From Harmothoe impar (Eukaryota > Annelida > Polychaeta > Phyllodocida > Polynoidae): a stretch of 64,000 nucleotides of DNA. Shown in pieces: positions 20,795 to 31,990 of this stretch (position 1 is its first letter; each line of letters starts with the position of its first letter). The stretch lies in contig OX381710.1 of assembly GCA_947462335.1 (NCBI GenBank), forward strand, positions 4,464,001-4,528,000, written 5' to 3'. Both the position numbers and the translations under genes were made by a program. The notes beneath the pieces were generated by a model. That model had not been told where the DNA came from. It did no database searches and was given only the letters and a program-made list of their open reading frames with translations.

Positions 20795-22620
20795 TTAACC
20801 CTTGCAGAATGGCAAGATCTGCCATCTTCATGCACAAATACAGCACTGGCAAGTAGATCACTGGTGCTCTATTGGTGCATTATTAAAATCCTTCAGGAGT
20901 GCCCCAACCCTGTAGGATCAGCACAGTCATTGAATGCGGCACTGTTAAGTAGGGGGGGCTCTTTCAGAAAGACTGTTTTATCTGCTGGGTAAAAAGTGCC
21001 AAAAAGTCTGACGATCATAATAAGGGGACCCTTTTACAATAAATCACATTGAAATACATAGAAATATGTATTAATGTACCACCTGTAGACAATCAGGAAT
21101 ACCATTGTCAATATGACACTATTGACAATTTTTTTAAATAACAGATTCTCAGCTGTTCTGAAAGAGACCGCTGGCGAGTTACTAGACAGGACTGCGTTCA
21201 AGCATCATGATGACAAAAGACATAGTCTTAGCTGGAATACCCCATTCTGAAGTAGGCTGATTCAGAGTTGACCCGAGACTGTCGACATTATATTATTTTG
21301 TTCTGTATTAAGAGCCTTGTGAACACGGGTTTATGAACTGGGCCCTTAGAACAAGGGACTTCTGTACAGGGGCATCTGTATACGGTTCCGAGAATCCATG
21401 GGGCAAAGAATTGGGCTAATAATGAGGCAACACAGCATTTTCCATTATGTGCCAATGTCTACTTTCTCCTCATATTGTAGATTTTCTGGGGCAGCTTTTT
21501 TTCTTTATTCCCCGACCTCAACAGTGCAGGAACAATGTCAGTGGTTTCCTTCTGTATATATGTATGTGCATGTCTGCCCATTTAAGGGCGGCAAAGTGCT
21601 GTTTCCATTGTCATCATGATGCATAAATGTACACCAGTGATCAGACCTCCTGGTGATAGATCAATGTATGCATGATGCTGACCCTGTGGAGGTTGCACAT
21701 TGGCAGTAAAGCATGCAGTGCTCAAATGCATCCTGGGCAAGTAACTCACAAGGCCTGCATTAAGGCATCATGACGTAAAAGGATGCACAGTGCATTAAAT
21801 CACTATGCAGCCCTTGTAGGTCTATAGGGCAGGGTGAGGTATTGTTCCCAGGGGTACCAGAAGCGGCATACTACCTCATTAGTTACACAGTATGGTAAGT
21901 AATAGACTGACTGAGAGGGGACTATGTGACAGCCACGCAGAAAAGAGGATCTGTGTCTCCCCCCTCGAACCCAAAATGAAGCATCCTTTCCAATATGCTG
22001 TTCACTGCATTAACCCTTTGAGGATGGCATTATGCCTTAATATATCATGCCCTTGGTTGCATGATGCATGAATCAACCCTTGGCGAGTAACTCGCCAGTG
22101 CTGCAGTCAAGCATCATGAAAATTGTATGAAGTTGAGACACACATCATTGCCAGAGTCATTCACTGCTCAATGCATAACTCAGAGTTTAGACCTTAATTT
22201 GATACCAAATATGCAAATATTTGTCCACCTAACAACATGAAGGAAATAGTTTTCCCTAGGTCACGATTTTCATGCTGTGCAGTGAATTTTCATTAGCAAT
22301 CAAGGCACTTTGAGCAGGCCCTGCATGGATTCTGCATACAATAGGCTCGGAGCTGCAATTGGAGAGTCACATCCATGACAGGTGATTAGAAACTATGCAG
22401 TACCATTTCAACCCTTTATGGGCTCTATATTGCTTTGATATATTATGTCCTTTGTTGTTATGATGCATGAATGCATGAGAGCCTGCCATTATACTTGTCA
22501 GGGTGCCACACAGGCATCATGCCAGCCATACAAGGTTGATACACTCCTGAAGGGTTGGGATAATGCTTGATACAAGATTGTAGCATACCTTCATAAATGC
22601 ATCATGACTGCAAAGATAAT
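20795..22620. repeat. Cluster of ATGATGCAT palindromic hairpins
   Basis: Several imperfect ~50-60 base palindromes built on the arm CATGATGCATGAATGCAGCC: about 20829-20884, 21615-21676, 22060-22118, 22460-22520 and 22557-22607. Some are preceded by TTAACCCTT (20795, 22010), as in the discrete MITEs of copy A. I read this as a nest of old members of that MITE family. The mirror cluster is at about 54950-55440 and 63180-63240 in copy C. Confidence 0.65.
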
Positions 22621-23575
22621 TTCACATTAAAGTCATGTGTAGCTCCTAAAGGCAGGATACGACTGTTTCATGACAGAGTGCACAGCAATTAGTTATGTGA
22701 CCAACATGTTTCCTGACTGTCATGTTTTCAATAACCTAGGGCTTGGATTACTACATCGTTCACAATTGACATCAACCCTTCACTGACAGTATGCTACCTT
22801 ATAATGTTTATCATGAAGCACGGGTATCAGTGCAGGAACTCACCATTACTGCCCCTGCTAACCATTTGGTAGTGGATGTCAGTCGGCACGATGCTTGAAG
22901 ATTCATCCATGGCATGTTACTCATCAGCACTCAGGGAATAGAATATGAAAGCACCTGGCCATTAAATGGTTAGCATACTTTATATTGTGTACCTTCCTCG
23001 AAGCAGTATTTATTCTTAGCCATTTCAGTACAGTATAGTTTTTATATATGCTATCTATAACTCGGCAACGTTGCCCTTATGAATCATGCCGACCCTACAG
23101 GAACGATACACTTCCAAGGCAGCAGTTAATTCTGCTTCATGGTATCACTTGACCAGACAAAGGAAGAAAAGAAAGGTGTGCTTCAGGTTTAAGACAAAAA
23201 TCTCAGGTCAGCCCCATAGGCTAGGGCAAGCTGAAACACCTTTTATTATTTTTGAAACCTGCCCTTGCGTGTGTCTGTTCCTCATTTTGATATTGCCCCA
23301 GGCAGAGCACCTTTATCCATGACACCAGCCTCCGTGTGCTACACTAATGGGCATTTAATGAGCAACTGGTTGAACTTTTCAATTCGTGTTTGTTTCACTC
23401 TAGTTTTGTTCTAGCTCCAAAAATGGGCAACCTTGACATTCTGTCTTGTAGCTCTCTAAGTATCTAATCAGTCCTCATAATGTTTTTCTAATTATCGTAG
23501 ATATCACTCAGCTTTCTATTATCAATTTCTTGATTTGATGACCTTCCCTTTGAAGACAGCATACAGATTGATTTA

Positions 23576-23650
23576 AGGCTGTGTCTGATGAACTTGGGCC
23601 AATGTTTTTGTCTTTGACCAGGTGCCATCTTTGACCAGGTGCAATCTCTG
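23576..23650. repeat. Small insertion carrying the 17-mer repeat motif
   Basis: Absent at the matching sites of A (about 2630) and C (about 54310). It contains GGCTGTGTCTGATGAACTTG followed by two units of TTGACCAGGTGCCATC. The same arrangement forms the inverted ends of the 37757-38915 structure, so this is a solitary end of that element. Confidence 0.55.
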
Positions 23651-25352
23651 ATGATGCATGAATATGTACACCTGTTTATAGCAGTATAATCTGCATGCAT
23701 TCATGTTAACTAAAATATTAACACCCTCTTACCAGGATAATGATACTTGACAGATTATCCTCAACACTATCTGTGTGTTATTTGATGGGTAGGCCAAATA
23801 AGCAAATAAACCAAGGAGAATATATACATAGAGAGACCTTTTTCATCGGGTCTCATCAATAGGAATCACTGATGAAGCCTGACTGACCTCTGTTTGTAAA
23901 ACACGCTCTGATGTTGGATGAGGACGCTCTTACTGTCAGCAAACATCATACAGATGCTTTTAAAACACTAATAACTAAGCTGATAATGTCAAGCTGAATA
24001 TTTCACAGATATTGCACCCGTGCCCTCGGGTCGCCCTCAATGGGTTTAGTCTGCTTGAAGTCTGGGTTGACTGTATTGACCTTGGGTTTTAAAACCAACA
24101 TCTGCCCTTTTAGGGCAGGACAGTTGTTTAACCCTGTATGGAAGGCATGTCACTAAATGTTAGGGCAAACCTTCGGGTGCATGTGAACCATGTAAGGTTG
24201 GCATGATGCTTGAATACAGCACTTGGGAGTTACCAGAGCTGCATTCATGAATCATACCAGCCAAGTGCATGATGCATGAATGCATTAAACCATCTTTGAA
24301 GGCTTATTGACCTGTGCCCTTTGTCTTCATGATGCATGAATAGAGTTCTAGTTAGTCTCCCCTCAAGGGCTAAACTCATTAAGGGTTAATGTCAGATTAG
24401 GAGACTATGCCCCATTGTGTACAAAGAACATTGAGCTTACACAAAGTCATTAAAGTATTTATCAACTTCCCTGTCCACAGGCTGACATGGCCACAGGGAT
24501 CTCAGCCCTCCATCCCACACACACAGGGCCCCCCTCCCAACCCCTACCAATGCCGTCTTTCATTTAAAGAAAGGTCTCTTTAAAGAGGCATAATCACCAA
24601 GCGTATCCCCCTCAGAATTCTAGTACTGTTCTAGTCTACTATGTGGTAGCCGTGCGAGTGGTGAGACTGCCACTTTAAAATGGACACCTTAAATTGATGT
24701 CCTTAGAAAGATCATAGAAAGTCTCTGCAAGTCAACTAAGGGATATTTGAAACTCTGTATGGATCAGTAGGTCTCCTGATTTAATTAAGCAACTTGCACT
24801 ATCATCTTTGCTACTGTAATTTTGTTCTCTTTGGGTCTTTGATAGCAAAAGGAGCGTCCAAGATTTTCTGTAATTTCTATGTAACCATGTAAGGGTGCTT
24901 GAATTCGAGATATATATTGAAATATAAATTCTTAACATAGCAAAACACTTATCATATTTAGATGGCAAAACACTATCTATGATCCTATCACATGACACAT
25001 ACACTTATGCGTTGAATACCTTGCGGTACTTTTAGAATAAGAGATTTACTGCCCTTTGTCATGGTGGAGTTAACTTGCCTGGGCTGAATTTGGACATTAA
25101 AAAAGTACTTTAGGCTATCATTACACCCTTAATAAAAAAAAACTGGCACTATCCCTCCATAAATAGACAGTATTTGCACCTCCTAGTTAAGTGTGGAGAA
25201 TGAGGACGGGTGATGTGCAGGCAGCCTGCCCTGATTACACTTATAGGGCCTGCCAGCCCTGTCCTACATAAATATATATACTGAATATGCAAAAAGTTTT
25301 TCAAAAAGTTGTACATAGAGGTTAAGGGTAGAGACTTTTTCTCAAATACTGG

Positions 25353-25664
25353 TGTAGAGTTCGTCTTTATGTAATTCGATTAAATATGGACTCGAACTGC
25401 AGTTTTCATGTAGAGATGTAAGTGAAAGGGTTTTATTAGGACGGTACCCTGTACAATGATTCTAATCGTTCGTGCTTGGTTCTTTCGGATGGATATGGAT
25501 CTTTCTGTATGATATGATACGGTCAGAGACCTGAGAAGGTCTGCCAGAGCAAGGGGGTGAGGACAGCTTATATACTGTCCGCTTCCGATACGGGTGCCCC
25601 CTGGCTCTGGCTGCCTGAACTACCTCGTAGGCGTTCGATAACTTACAATATTAGTGTCCCTACA
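25353..25664. mobile_element. 312-bp LTR-like insertion (candidate solo LTR)
   Basis: Begins TGTAGAGTTC and ends TCCCTACA, so it has TG..CA ends with a short TGTAG/CTACA inverted repeat as in LTRs. The homologous position of copy C (about 51700) lacks it: there ATACTTGGATAGAGTTACC is uninterrupted. Flanks are CTGG and CCGG, a possible 4-bp duplication with one mismatch. A TATATA at 25569-25574 could be its promoter. No internal retrovirus-like genes are nearby. Confidence 0.5.
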
Positions 25665-25984
25665 CCGGGATTCAGTTACCTTCACCTAGTGTAAGGTTTT
25701 ACAGCTGCCATCCAAGCCACAGGTAGACACTACTGGGAACCGGTTTTACAAAGTACCAGGGTCACACTAGATTACCCTGCTCTAGAGGTGTGCTAAGGAT
25801 GCACCTCTACACTGGGGATATCCATTTTTAGAAACCCAACCAAGTAATTAAAAAACACTTCCTCTTTCATTTCTTTGACCCCATAGACACAGGATATGTC
25901 ACAGTTTTATCAATACTCATTTTTCCCACTCAGTGTATTAGGTTAAGTAAATGTAAATATACTAGAAGTTGGTCGAAAAACATC

Positions 25985-26350
25985 AGCAGTTTTGTCCAAC
26001 TGTGCTTTCACGGCCAGTAAAGGAGGAAGTCATCAGGGGTTGAAGGGATCTTTATCTTCACTTCATGATTAAATTACTAGTTCTAAGCTCAAGGACTATT
26101 CCCTTACCGTTACACACTGCCTGAGTGCACTGTCTAATAGGCAGGGCTATTTCTTACCAGACCAGAAGTGACACAGATGAGAAGGCCCTTAGGAGGCACT
26201 GGTTAAATATGGCCGGTTCCAAGACAAATGAGACCGAAGCTGCGTATCTCAGAAGGCCCAGAGCGCCACCACTGAAATTGGTCTCTGCCCCCTGGGAGCC
26301 CTGCAACAACTGAGAGGTCCTCTCCACTGCTGCTTGGTACAGTCTAGTCA
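25985..26350 (-). repeat. R1 block, copy B1 (frame open)
   Basis: On the minus strand an open frame of 65 codons (26351-26154) begins near a CTGTACCAAGCAGCAGTGG segment and runs to a GTCTG-GTAAGAAA donor-like site. The peptide (with LYQAAVERTSQLLQG and AIFNQCLLRAFSS) is nearly identical to that of the C1 copy at 51019-51216. It looks exon-like, but paralogous copies carry a one-base indel in the middle, so coding is unproven. I do not recognise the peptide. Confidence 0.65.
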
Positions 26351-26884
26351 AAGATACACGAAATGTGAGGATTCAAGAATTAGAGATTAGGCTAAATTTG
26401 TTGAGTTTTACTTATGATTGATGAAAACATACCTTATATTTATATGTATAACTATTGTCTATTATAGTGAATTGGACACCAATATGAAATACTACAGTGC
26501 TCAATGTCATGTTTATTAGAGTATATGTATTTCTAACCAGGGTATAAGACAAAGCATGGAAAGCCTACTGCCTGGAATAATTTGATTGATATATGTAGTA
26601 TCTCCAAACTAATCAACTTGGACTTGTTTATGAAACAGTCGAATTCCGTCAGAAAGTCCAAAGTTCATTGATTGCATGGACTTAATCCATCTCTATATAG
26701 GGTAAGTTGCATCCCAAATTTACCAAAACCTTTAAATCTGAACTTGGAGACATTGAACAAAAAGTCTGATGATGAGAGAGTGCTTCAGCATTTGTAATTG
26801 ATTGCTGACTGTCAACTTTAAGTGATTGCATTTATCATATGACATACTGCCTACAATTCATCAATGGAAATGAAATCTTACATT

Positions 26885-27100
26885 AATCCTGGCAGAGTGA
26901 GCCTGATTGGACACCTATTTAACGCAGTAACCATGGCTACAGATGTGGCTGAATTGCTGCAGTCATTATCCAGTTACATTGTGGCTGCAGTTTTAATTAA
27001 AAACGTGATTCAAATCACCATGATTAGGTCTGGACAGAGACTTGAGAGGCCATTACTGTTCAGCAACGCTTTAAGAAATGGCCGTGGTGCTGATGACTAA
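26885..27100 (+). repeat. D block, copy B1 (open frame with DVAELLQSLSSY)
   Basis: The + frame 26864-27100 (78 codons) contains a segment ATDVAELLQSLSSYIVAAVL. It is preceded by a 3' splice-like CATTAATCCTGGCAG. The same segment occurs in copies at 35365, 42000 (-) and 50250 (-), with mostly conservative changes. Could be a decayed duplicated exon. Protein family not recognised. Confidence 0.6.
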
Positions 27101-27714
27101 TTAGGGTAATTGACATTTTCCTTTCTCTGCATTAATTTTTTGTCACTTATCACTGCAATGGAAGGAATGGTTATTATTTCATACTAAACTGGGAATTACT
27201 AAGTGAAAGAAATATATGTAATAAATGACCTATAACAGCTTTTGGTAATATAAACTAATCCCTCTGAATTTTAGGTTGACATTTTTAGAGTACTTTCAGA
27301 AGATTCTGCCAGGGCATTATAGACATCCAAGTCTTCCCAACAAACTTCATATGATCAGATACACAGTATATTGATGTTGGGTATCGTGACTTATTTTGCA
27401 AACAAGTGAGACATTATATTTACACCACAAATATGTTGATGAAGATTGTTTTAATATAATGTATAATTTGGAAGAGACAAACAGATGTACTACATGCCTA
27501 GAGGGTCAAAACACACATAGAGGGCAACCAAAAAGGTACTTAATAGTAATGTTAAGGATTGTGGTCAATTAAACAACAACGAACATTTTTAAAAAGGATT
27601 TTTATTTTTAAGGCAGAAGAAGGATTGGTAATCCCCCTCCCCTCTCCCCTGACCCCCCCCCCCCTTCACGCAGTAGGGCAGGTTTCTAATTTATCACCCT
27701 ACACCCTGTGTGCC

Positions 27715-27728
27715 GTTGCTATAACAAC
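27715..27728. promoter_or_regulatory. X-box-like (RFX-type) palindrome conserved in repeat copies
   Basis: GTTGCTATAACAAC. The same site occurs at 36052-36065 and, in reverse, at 41415-41428 (GTTGTTATAGCAAC) and 48820-48833 (GTTGTTGTAGCAAC). Weaker versions are at 5025-5038 and near 9507. It matches the two inverted half-sites bound by RFX factors, but binding is untested. Confidence 0.35.
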
Positions 27729-28122
27729 TTACCTAATCAGACTGCTTGACCTTCTTGTGCTACTGTCCTTTGCAGCTGCTAGCATGCTTAGGCATGGTGC
27801 CCATTGGCTTGGGACATGCTCCCTCAGCAGGGCTGATAATTCATACTCCAGAAGGCACAATACATTTTCAAAACTGAAGCAGTTGATCAGTAAAATTGCC
27901 ATGATCTTGAAGTTCATATTTCCAAAAACATCAACTTGATTATAACCAACATTTAAGATATGAACTTTGAAATCCACCTAAAATCCTACCCAAGATACAA
28001 CATAAAAGCAGCATACAGAACAAAGCAGAATCCCCAGCAGATTTTTTTGCGGCTGGTGTGGGCGATGACAGGGTAGCAGGGCTGCAGGCAGGGCACAGAT
28101 ACATATTAGTCTTGGGGCTGCC

Positions 28123-28484
28123 ACTCTCCCAGCACAGTCTCGAATAAGAAAGACCCGGACTCTCCAAACTGTTCTGTAGAAAAAGGTTTGAAAACAGTAC
28201 TACTTGTCTGCTGTCCTGTAGCCATCTCACATTGCTATCTCATTACACCAAAAATAGTTTACAGGAATATGTCAAATTTGGACCTGCAAAACGGTAATAC
28301 TTTTTAAATGTTAAACAATTGCTCTCATCTTTTCCGTTGACATATTTGAATTGAATCATAATTGTATCGATACATATTTAAAAAGCATGGCGTAGGTAAG
28401 TTTCAAGGAAATCCGTTGCCTTTTTGGCAGAGAAGGAAGTAGTGCTGGTAGAAACATATGGGAGAATCTGCTGGGAGACTGTTA
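28123..28484. mobile_element. 362-bp MITE with 8-bp target-site duplication
   Basis: Flanked on both sides by GGGCTGCC (28115-28122 and 28485-28492). Copies A (about 5470) and C (about 48375) have this site once without the insert, which defines the insertion exactly. Ends: ACTCTCCCAGCA at the left and TGCTGGGAGACTGTTA at the right, an imperfect inverted repeat. An 8-bp duplication is typical of hAT or P-type transposons. No transposase is encoded. Confidence 0.8.
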
Positions 28485-28718
28485 GGGCTGCCTCCAAAGG
28501 CCACCTTGTGATTGGTGCATGTATCATAGCAGATGCATAGGTATTATAACACGTCCCTCCAGCAGCACAAACAGAGACGAGTCACTCTGTCTGCTCCTCC
28601 TGCTACTGTTTGTACAGCCACCATGTCATACAGATTAGTATGACTTCCCACCTGTTATTCCTAATACTCATTTCTGTAATACAGCTCCTGATTCTCTTCC
28701 TACTTTTGTTGCTTTTGT

Positions 28719-28818
28719 AACGGTCGTGGAATACTCATCTGGAGAAAGCAGGACTGGAACCCACGGCCTCTCAGATCACGTCACCTGGTTTTGTCAAGCA
28801 GCATTAGAATCTATCGAT
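28719..28818 (-). repeat. Possible tRNA-derived SINE fragment
   Basis: A ~100-base insertion in B compared with A (about 5665). On the minus strand it contains GGCCGTGGGTTCCAGTCC, a B-box-like sequence, with an AGGTGACGTGATCTGAG stretch before it. Too short and diverged to be certain. Confidence 0.35.
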
Positions 28819-29395
28819 CTTTTTCACAAAATTTAAATCCGTCAAACTAATCCAACCTCTCACAAACCTTAGGTTACTCCATCAAAAGATGGTCTTGTAA
28901 CCATTGGTTGCTAGATAGGTCCTACCCAAAATATTGAAAAATACAATGGAGTAAATACAAGCTAAAAGAGCCCAATATGCATCCTATGACCTTAAGCATT
29001 CAGAATTGCACCTGCAACAAAGAAACCAAGTTTGATATATTAGGTAATAGTATCTAATTTGTCTTCATGTATTAAAATAGATATGGTACTTCATTTTGCT
29101 ATATATAGTTAGATTACATAAAACAATGAGTTTAGGGTTCAAAGCTGCTAACCATATGGCAGGTGGTCATTATGGTGAGTCTGGCCCACCAAGTACAACA
29201 TCTGTATTAAATTATGCTGCTCTAAAAGTATGCACCTCTGCACTGGATAGACATGCCATCCTTTTCGAAATCCTAAATTGGCAATTGTGGTCCTAGCCTG
29301 CCCCAAGGGAACAATAGAGTACTTACTTACTGCAAAATACTCCCTACTGTCTTCTGCTTCTGTTTACTCATCATATGTATCTGATGATGCCATAG

Positions 29396-31340
29396 GTGAA
29401 AACGGAAAAAGGACTACTAGTCCCTACCTTGCACAACCACTGAATGCCTTGTTGACAAGGCTCACTATGCTTATGTGTACCATGGTTACCAAAGGCTCTG
29501 ACCAATCAGAGTCCAGGGATTTAGTCTGTGACCTCACTTCCTCTAGACAATCTCCTAGCAGAGTATTGGAGGATTTCCTAATATGGGAAACTATCTTAGA
29601 GCAGATGTTTAGGACTTAGGAGAATTTGTGTGGAGGTCCTCTGGGCCCAATGAATGATGAGGTGGGGCCCCTGTTTGACATTGTGGGTAGTGCAGTGTCG
29701 GTGGTACAGTTAGTGGTTTCGACTTGAATGTCTCATCAGGTGTGATTCATTTGGAGAATGCTGAGATTGATTATATCCTTATCAGATTCCCAAGGTGTAT
29801 ATGTTAGTTGAACTTTTAGAACAAGGTGGGACCAGGAGATGGGTCTTAGGGCCAAGTCAGTCCAGTTTTGTTTGCTTTATTTTGATGTGGTGGTGTGACC
29901 GAACATTAAGTGTCAGTAATCTAGAATAGTCTAGTTGTTAGGAGTGATCAAAAGTAAAGAGTTCAAAAATGTGTTAAGGGTGACTAAAATTGGTACACAT
30001 GATTGAATGACACTAGATTAAAAGGGCTTAGTTTGTTAATCTGGGCACCCATTAAGCAAAAGGGTAAAGGGTGGAGACCACGGTATTAGTGAGTGGCCTG
30101 TGTGTCAACAATGGAGCATAGGGTGTTTTGGTTGGACAATGTCCGCATGACGTGAGTGACATGTAGTTTCTTTGCCTGGGCATATGAGACTCTCTTGGTG
30201 TGTATCTTGTTGGGGAGACGGATAATTGAGGGTCGTGGGCCTAGGCCTAGATTAGTCTAGTAAGTTTAACCCATTCGGTGTGATGCTGCAGAGTCGATGC
30301 ATCCACCGTCTTTCCTCCACATTGAGTTCCGCGATTCCGGCAGGGGATCTCGGTGGGCTTTTTATGAAACTCAAAACTGTGATTTCCAAGCCATTCCATC
30401 TAGATGGTTTTTGCGGAGGAGGGGGGCATAGATTGTAATGTCGGCCAACCGGTTTGTCACGGTTGTGGTCTATGTCCCCATGGTGTCCCTGGAAACGGTC
30501 CATTATCCTTTCCAGGGTTTGGCCTACATATTGTACGCCACAGGTTTTGCAGGTAATGGCGTAGATTATGTTGGCGCTTTGACAGTTGACTGAAGTCAAT
30601 GTCCTGAACTTTCTGCCAGTAGTGGTTGATTGAATGAAACCACTCTTGTTAATTTTTGGGCAGTATCTACAGTTCAGAGGAGTGTTGCACGGGTACTTTC
30701 TAATGTGTGGGACCTTGGTGTCGGGGGTCTTTCGGCTGGTGGAGGCTCTCACTAGTTCGTCACCCAGGCTCTTGTTTCGCCTGTTGCCAAAGACCAGTTT
30801 GTGCTCGTGGAACTCTCGGGTGGTTTTGGTCTTTTTCATCTGGTCCCAATTCTCTGTGAGAATTTGTTTTATTGGGGGGTTGTGGGGGTTGTGGGTAGTG
30901 ATGCAATAGAATGCTTTAGGCCTACCAGTGCTGTTAGGTTTTTCTTTGGGCTTGATTAGTTCAGCCCTTGGTTGTAGTTTTGCCCTCGTTAGTGAATCTA
31001 TGAGTAGATTTCGAGGGTATTTCCGACGGAGGAAATGTGTGCAGAGCATCAGGGAATTGCGTAAGAATTCAGACTCTCTAGTGCAGATACGTTTTACTCT
31101 GATGAATTGTGAGTAGGGTATTGCTCTGACTACGTGTCTAGGGTGCTCTGAGGAGTACAGTAGGTAGTTGTGACTGTCGGTGGGTTTGCAGTAGAGATGA
31201 TGTATGATGCCATAGTTATTTTTGTAATACCTATAAGGGAGTCTTCAAATGGCATCGGTTGGCCGGAATGTTAAATTTATGGGCAAATCATGCCTGACTG
31301 ACAAAACCATGCCTGATTCAGTCAGTGGAATACTCCCTTT
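29396..31340 (-). mobile_element. Penelope-like retroelement, 5'-truncated
   Basis: An insertion of about 1.9 kb in copy B that is missing from the matching place in C (about 47500). On the minus strand it carries the end of a Penelope-type polymerase and its GIY-YIG endonuclease, then about 850 bases of non-coding 3' sequence. Boundaries are estimated from where B and C stop matching and could be off by tens of bases. No long inverted or direct terminal repeats were seen. Confidence 0.75.
30252..31244 (-). pseudogene. Penelope-like polymerase C-terminus with GIY-YIG endonuclease
   Basis: The frame is open from a TGA at 31247-31245 down to the stop at 30252. Upstream of the first ATG (31049) it reads through YCKPTDSHNYLLYSSEHPRH, the conserved thumb segment after the RT palm in Penelope-like elements. 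After the ATG come a cysteine cluster (C121, C127, C130), then the GIY-YIG nuclease: IIYAITCKTC (161-170), QYVGQT (173-178), Arg185, His189/His190 and a Glu in EERRWM (245-250). The RT fingers and palm are missing, so the element cannot move by itself. The nuclease half is intact. Confidence 0.88.
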
Positions 31341-31517
31341 ACGTAACTGACAAGGTAATATATCAGCCTGATAGAGAGAATGCAATATTATTTGCTGTCA
31401 TTTACAAAAACAAGGTCAGGTATAGAAAGGCAAGTTAGATTCGAAAATTGAATAAATACAGAAAATTAAATAAATACAGAAAGAAAACCCCCATTTGCAC
31501 TACAACATGGGTGTTAA

Positions 31518-31990
31518 CTGTACAGTTGAATCAAAAGCAAATGGAGGAAGGCCTCAGGAGTTGAAGGCATCTTTATCATCACCCCATGATTAAATTACCA
31601 GGTCTAAGCCAAAGGACTATTCAGTTACCTTCACCCACCACCAGGGTGCACTGTCTAATAGGCAGGTCCGTTTCTTACCAGACCGGAAGTTTAGCAGATG
31701 AGAAGGCCCTTGGGAGGTGCTGGTTAAATATGGCCGCTTTCTGCAACAAATAACAATGAGGCTCCGTATCTCAGTTGACTCAGAGCGGACTGGCACTGAA
31801 ATGGGTCCTTGCCTCCTGGGAGCCTGGCACCAACTCCCAGCTGCTACTGCTTTGTACAGTCTGCACAAAGCTGTGAAGGTCTTAGAGGGAAATCCAATCT
31901 TTTGCTGGCCGTATAAACACATCTTTATTTGTAGGTACAGAAATATTGAAACAAGTGATGGGACATTCACTGAGACTCATGAGTATTGAA
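31518..31990 (-). repeat. R1 block, copy B2
   Basis: Collinear with 6718-7205 and inverted to 46510-46985. On the minus strand it has CTAAGACCTTCACAG (3' splice-like), a ~200-base core and CCGGTCTG-GTAAGAAA (5' splice-like). Relative to B1 there is a one-base insertion that shifts the frame in mid-core. Confidence 0.65.

Noticed and set aside
20795..22620. CRISPR-like array from repeated palindromic units
   Set aside because: Spacing and unit sequence vary, there are no constant repeats with unique spacers, and the context is animal DNA with transposons.
30634..30909. Plus-strand 91-codon frame
   Set aside because: It is the antisense shadow of the Penelope-like polymerase frame.
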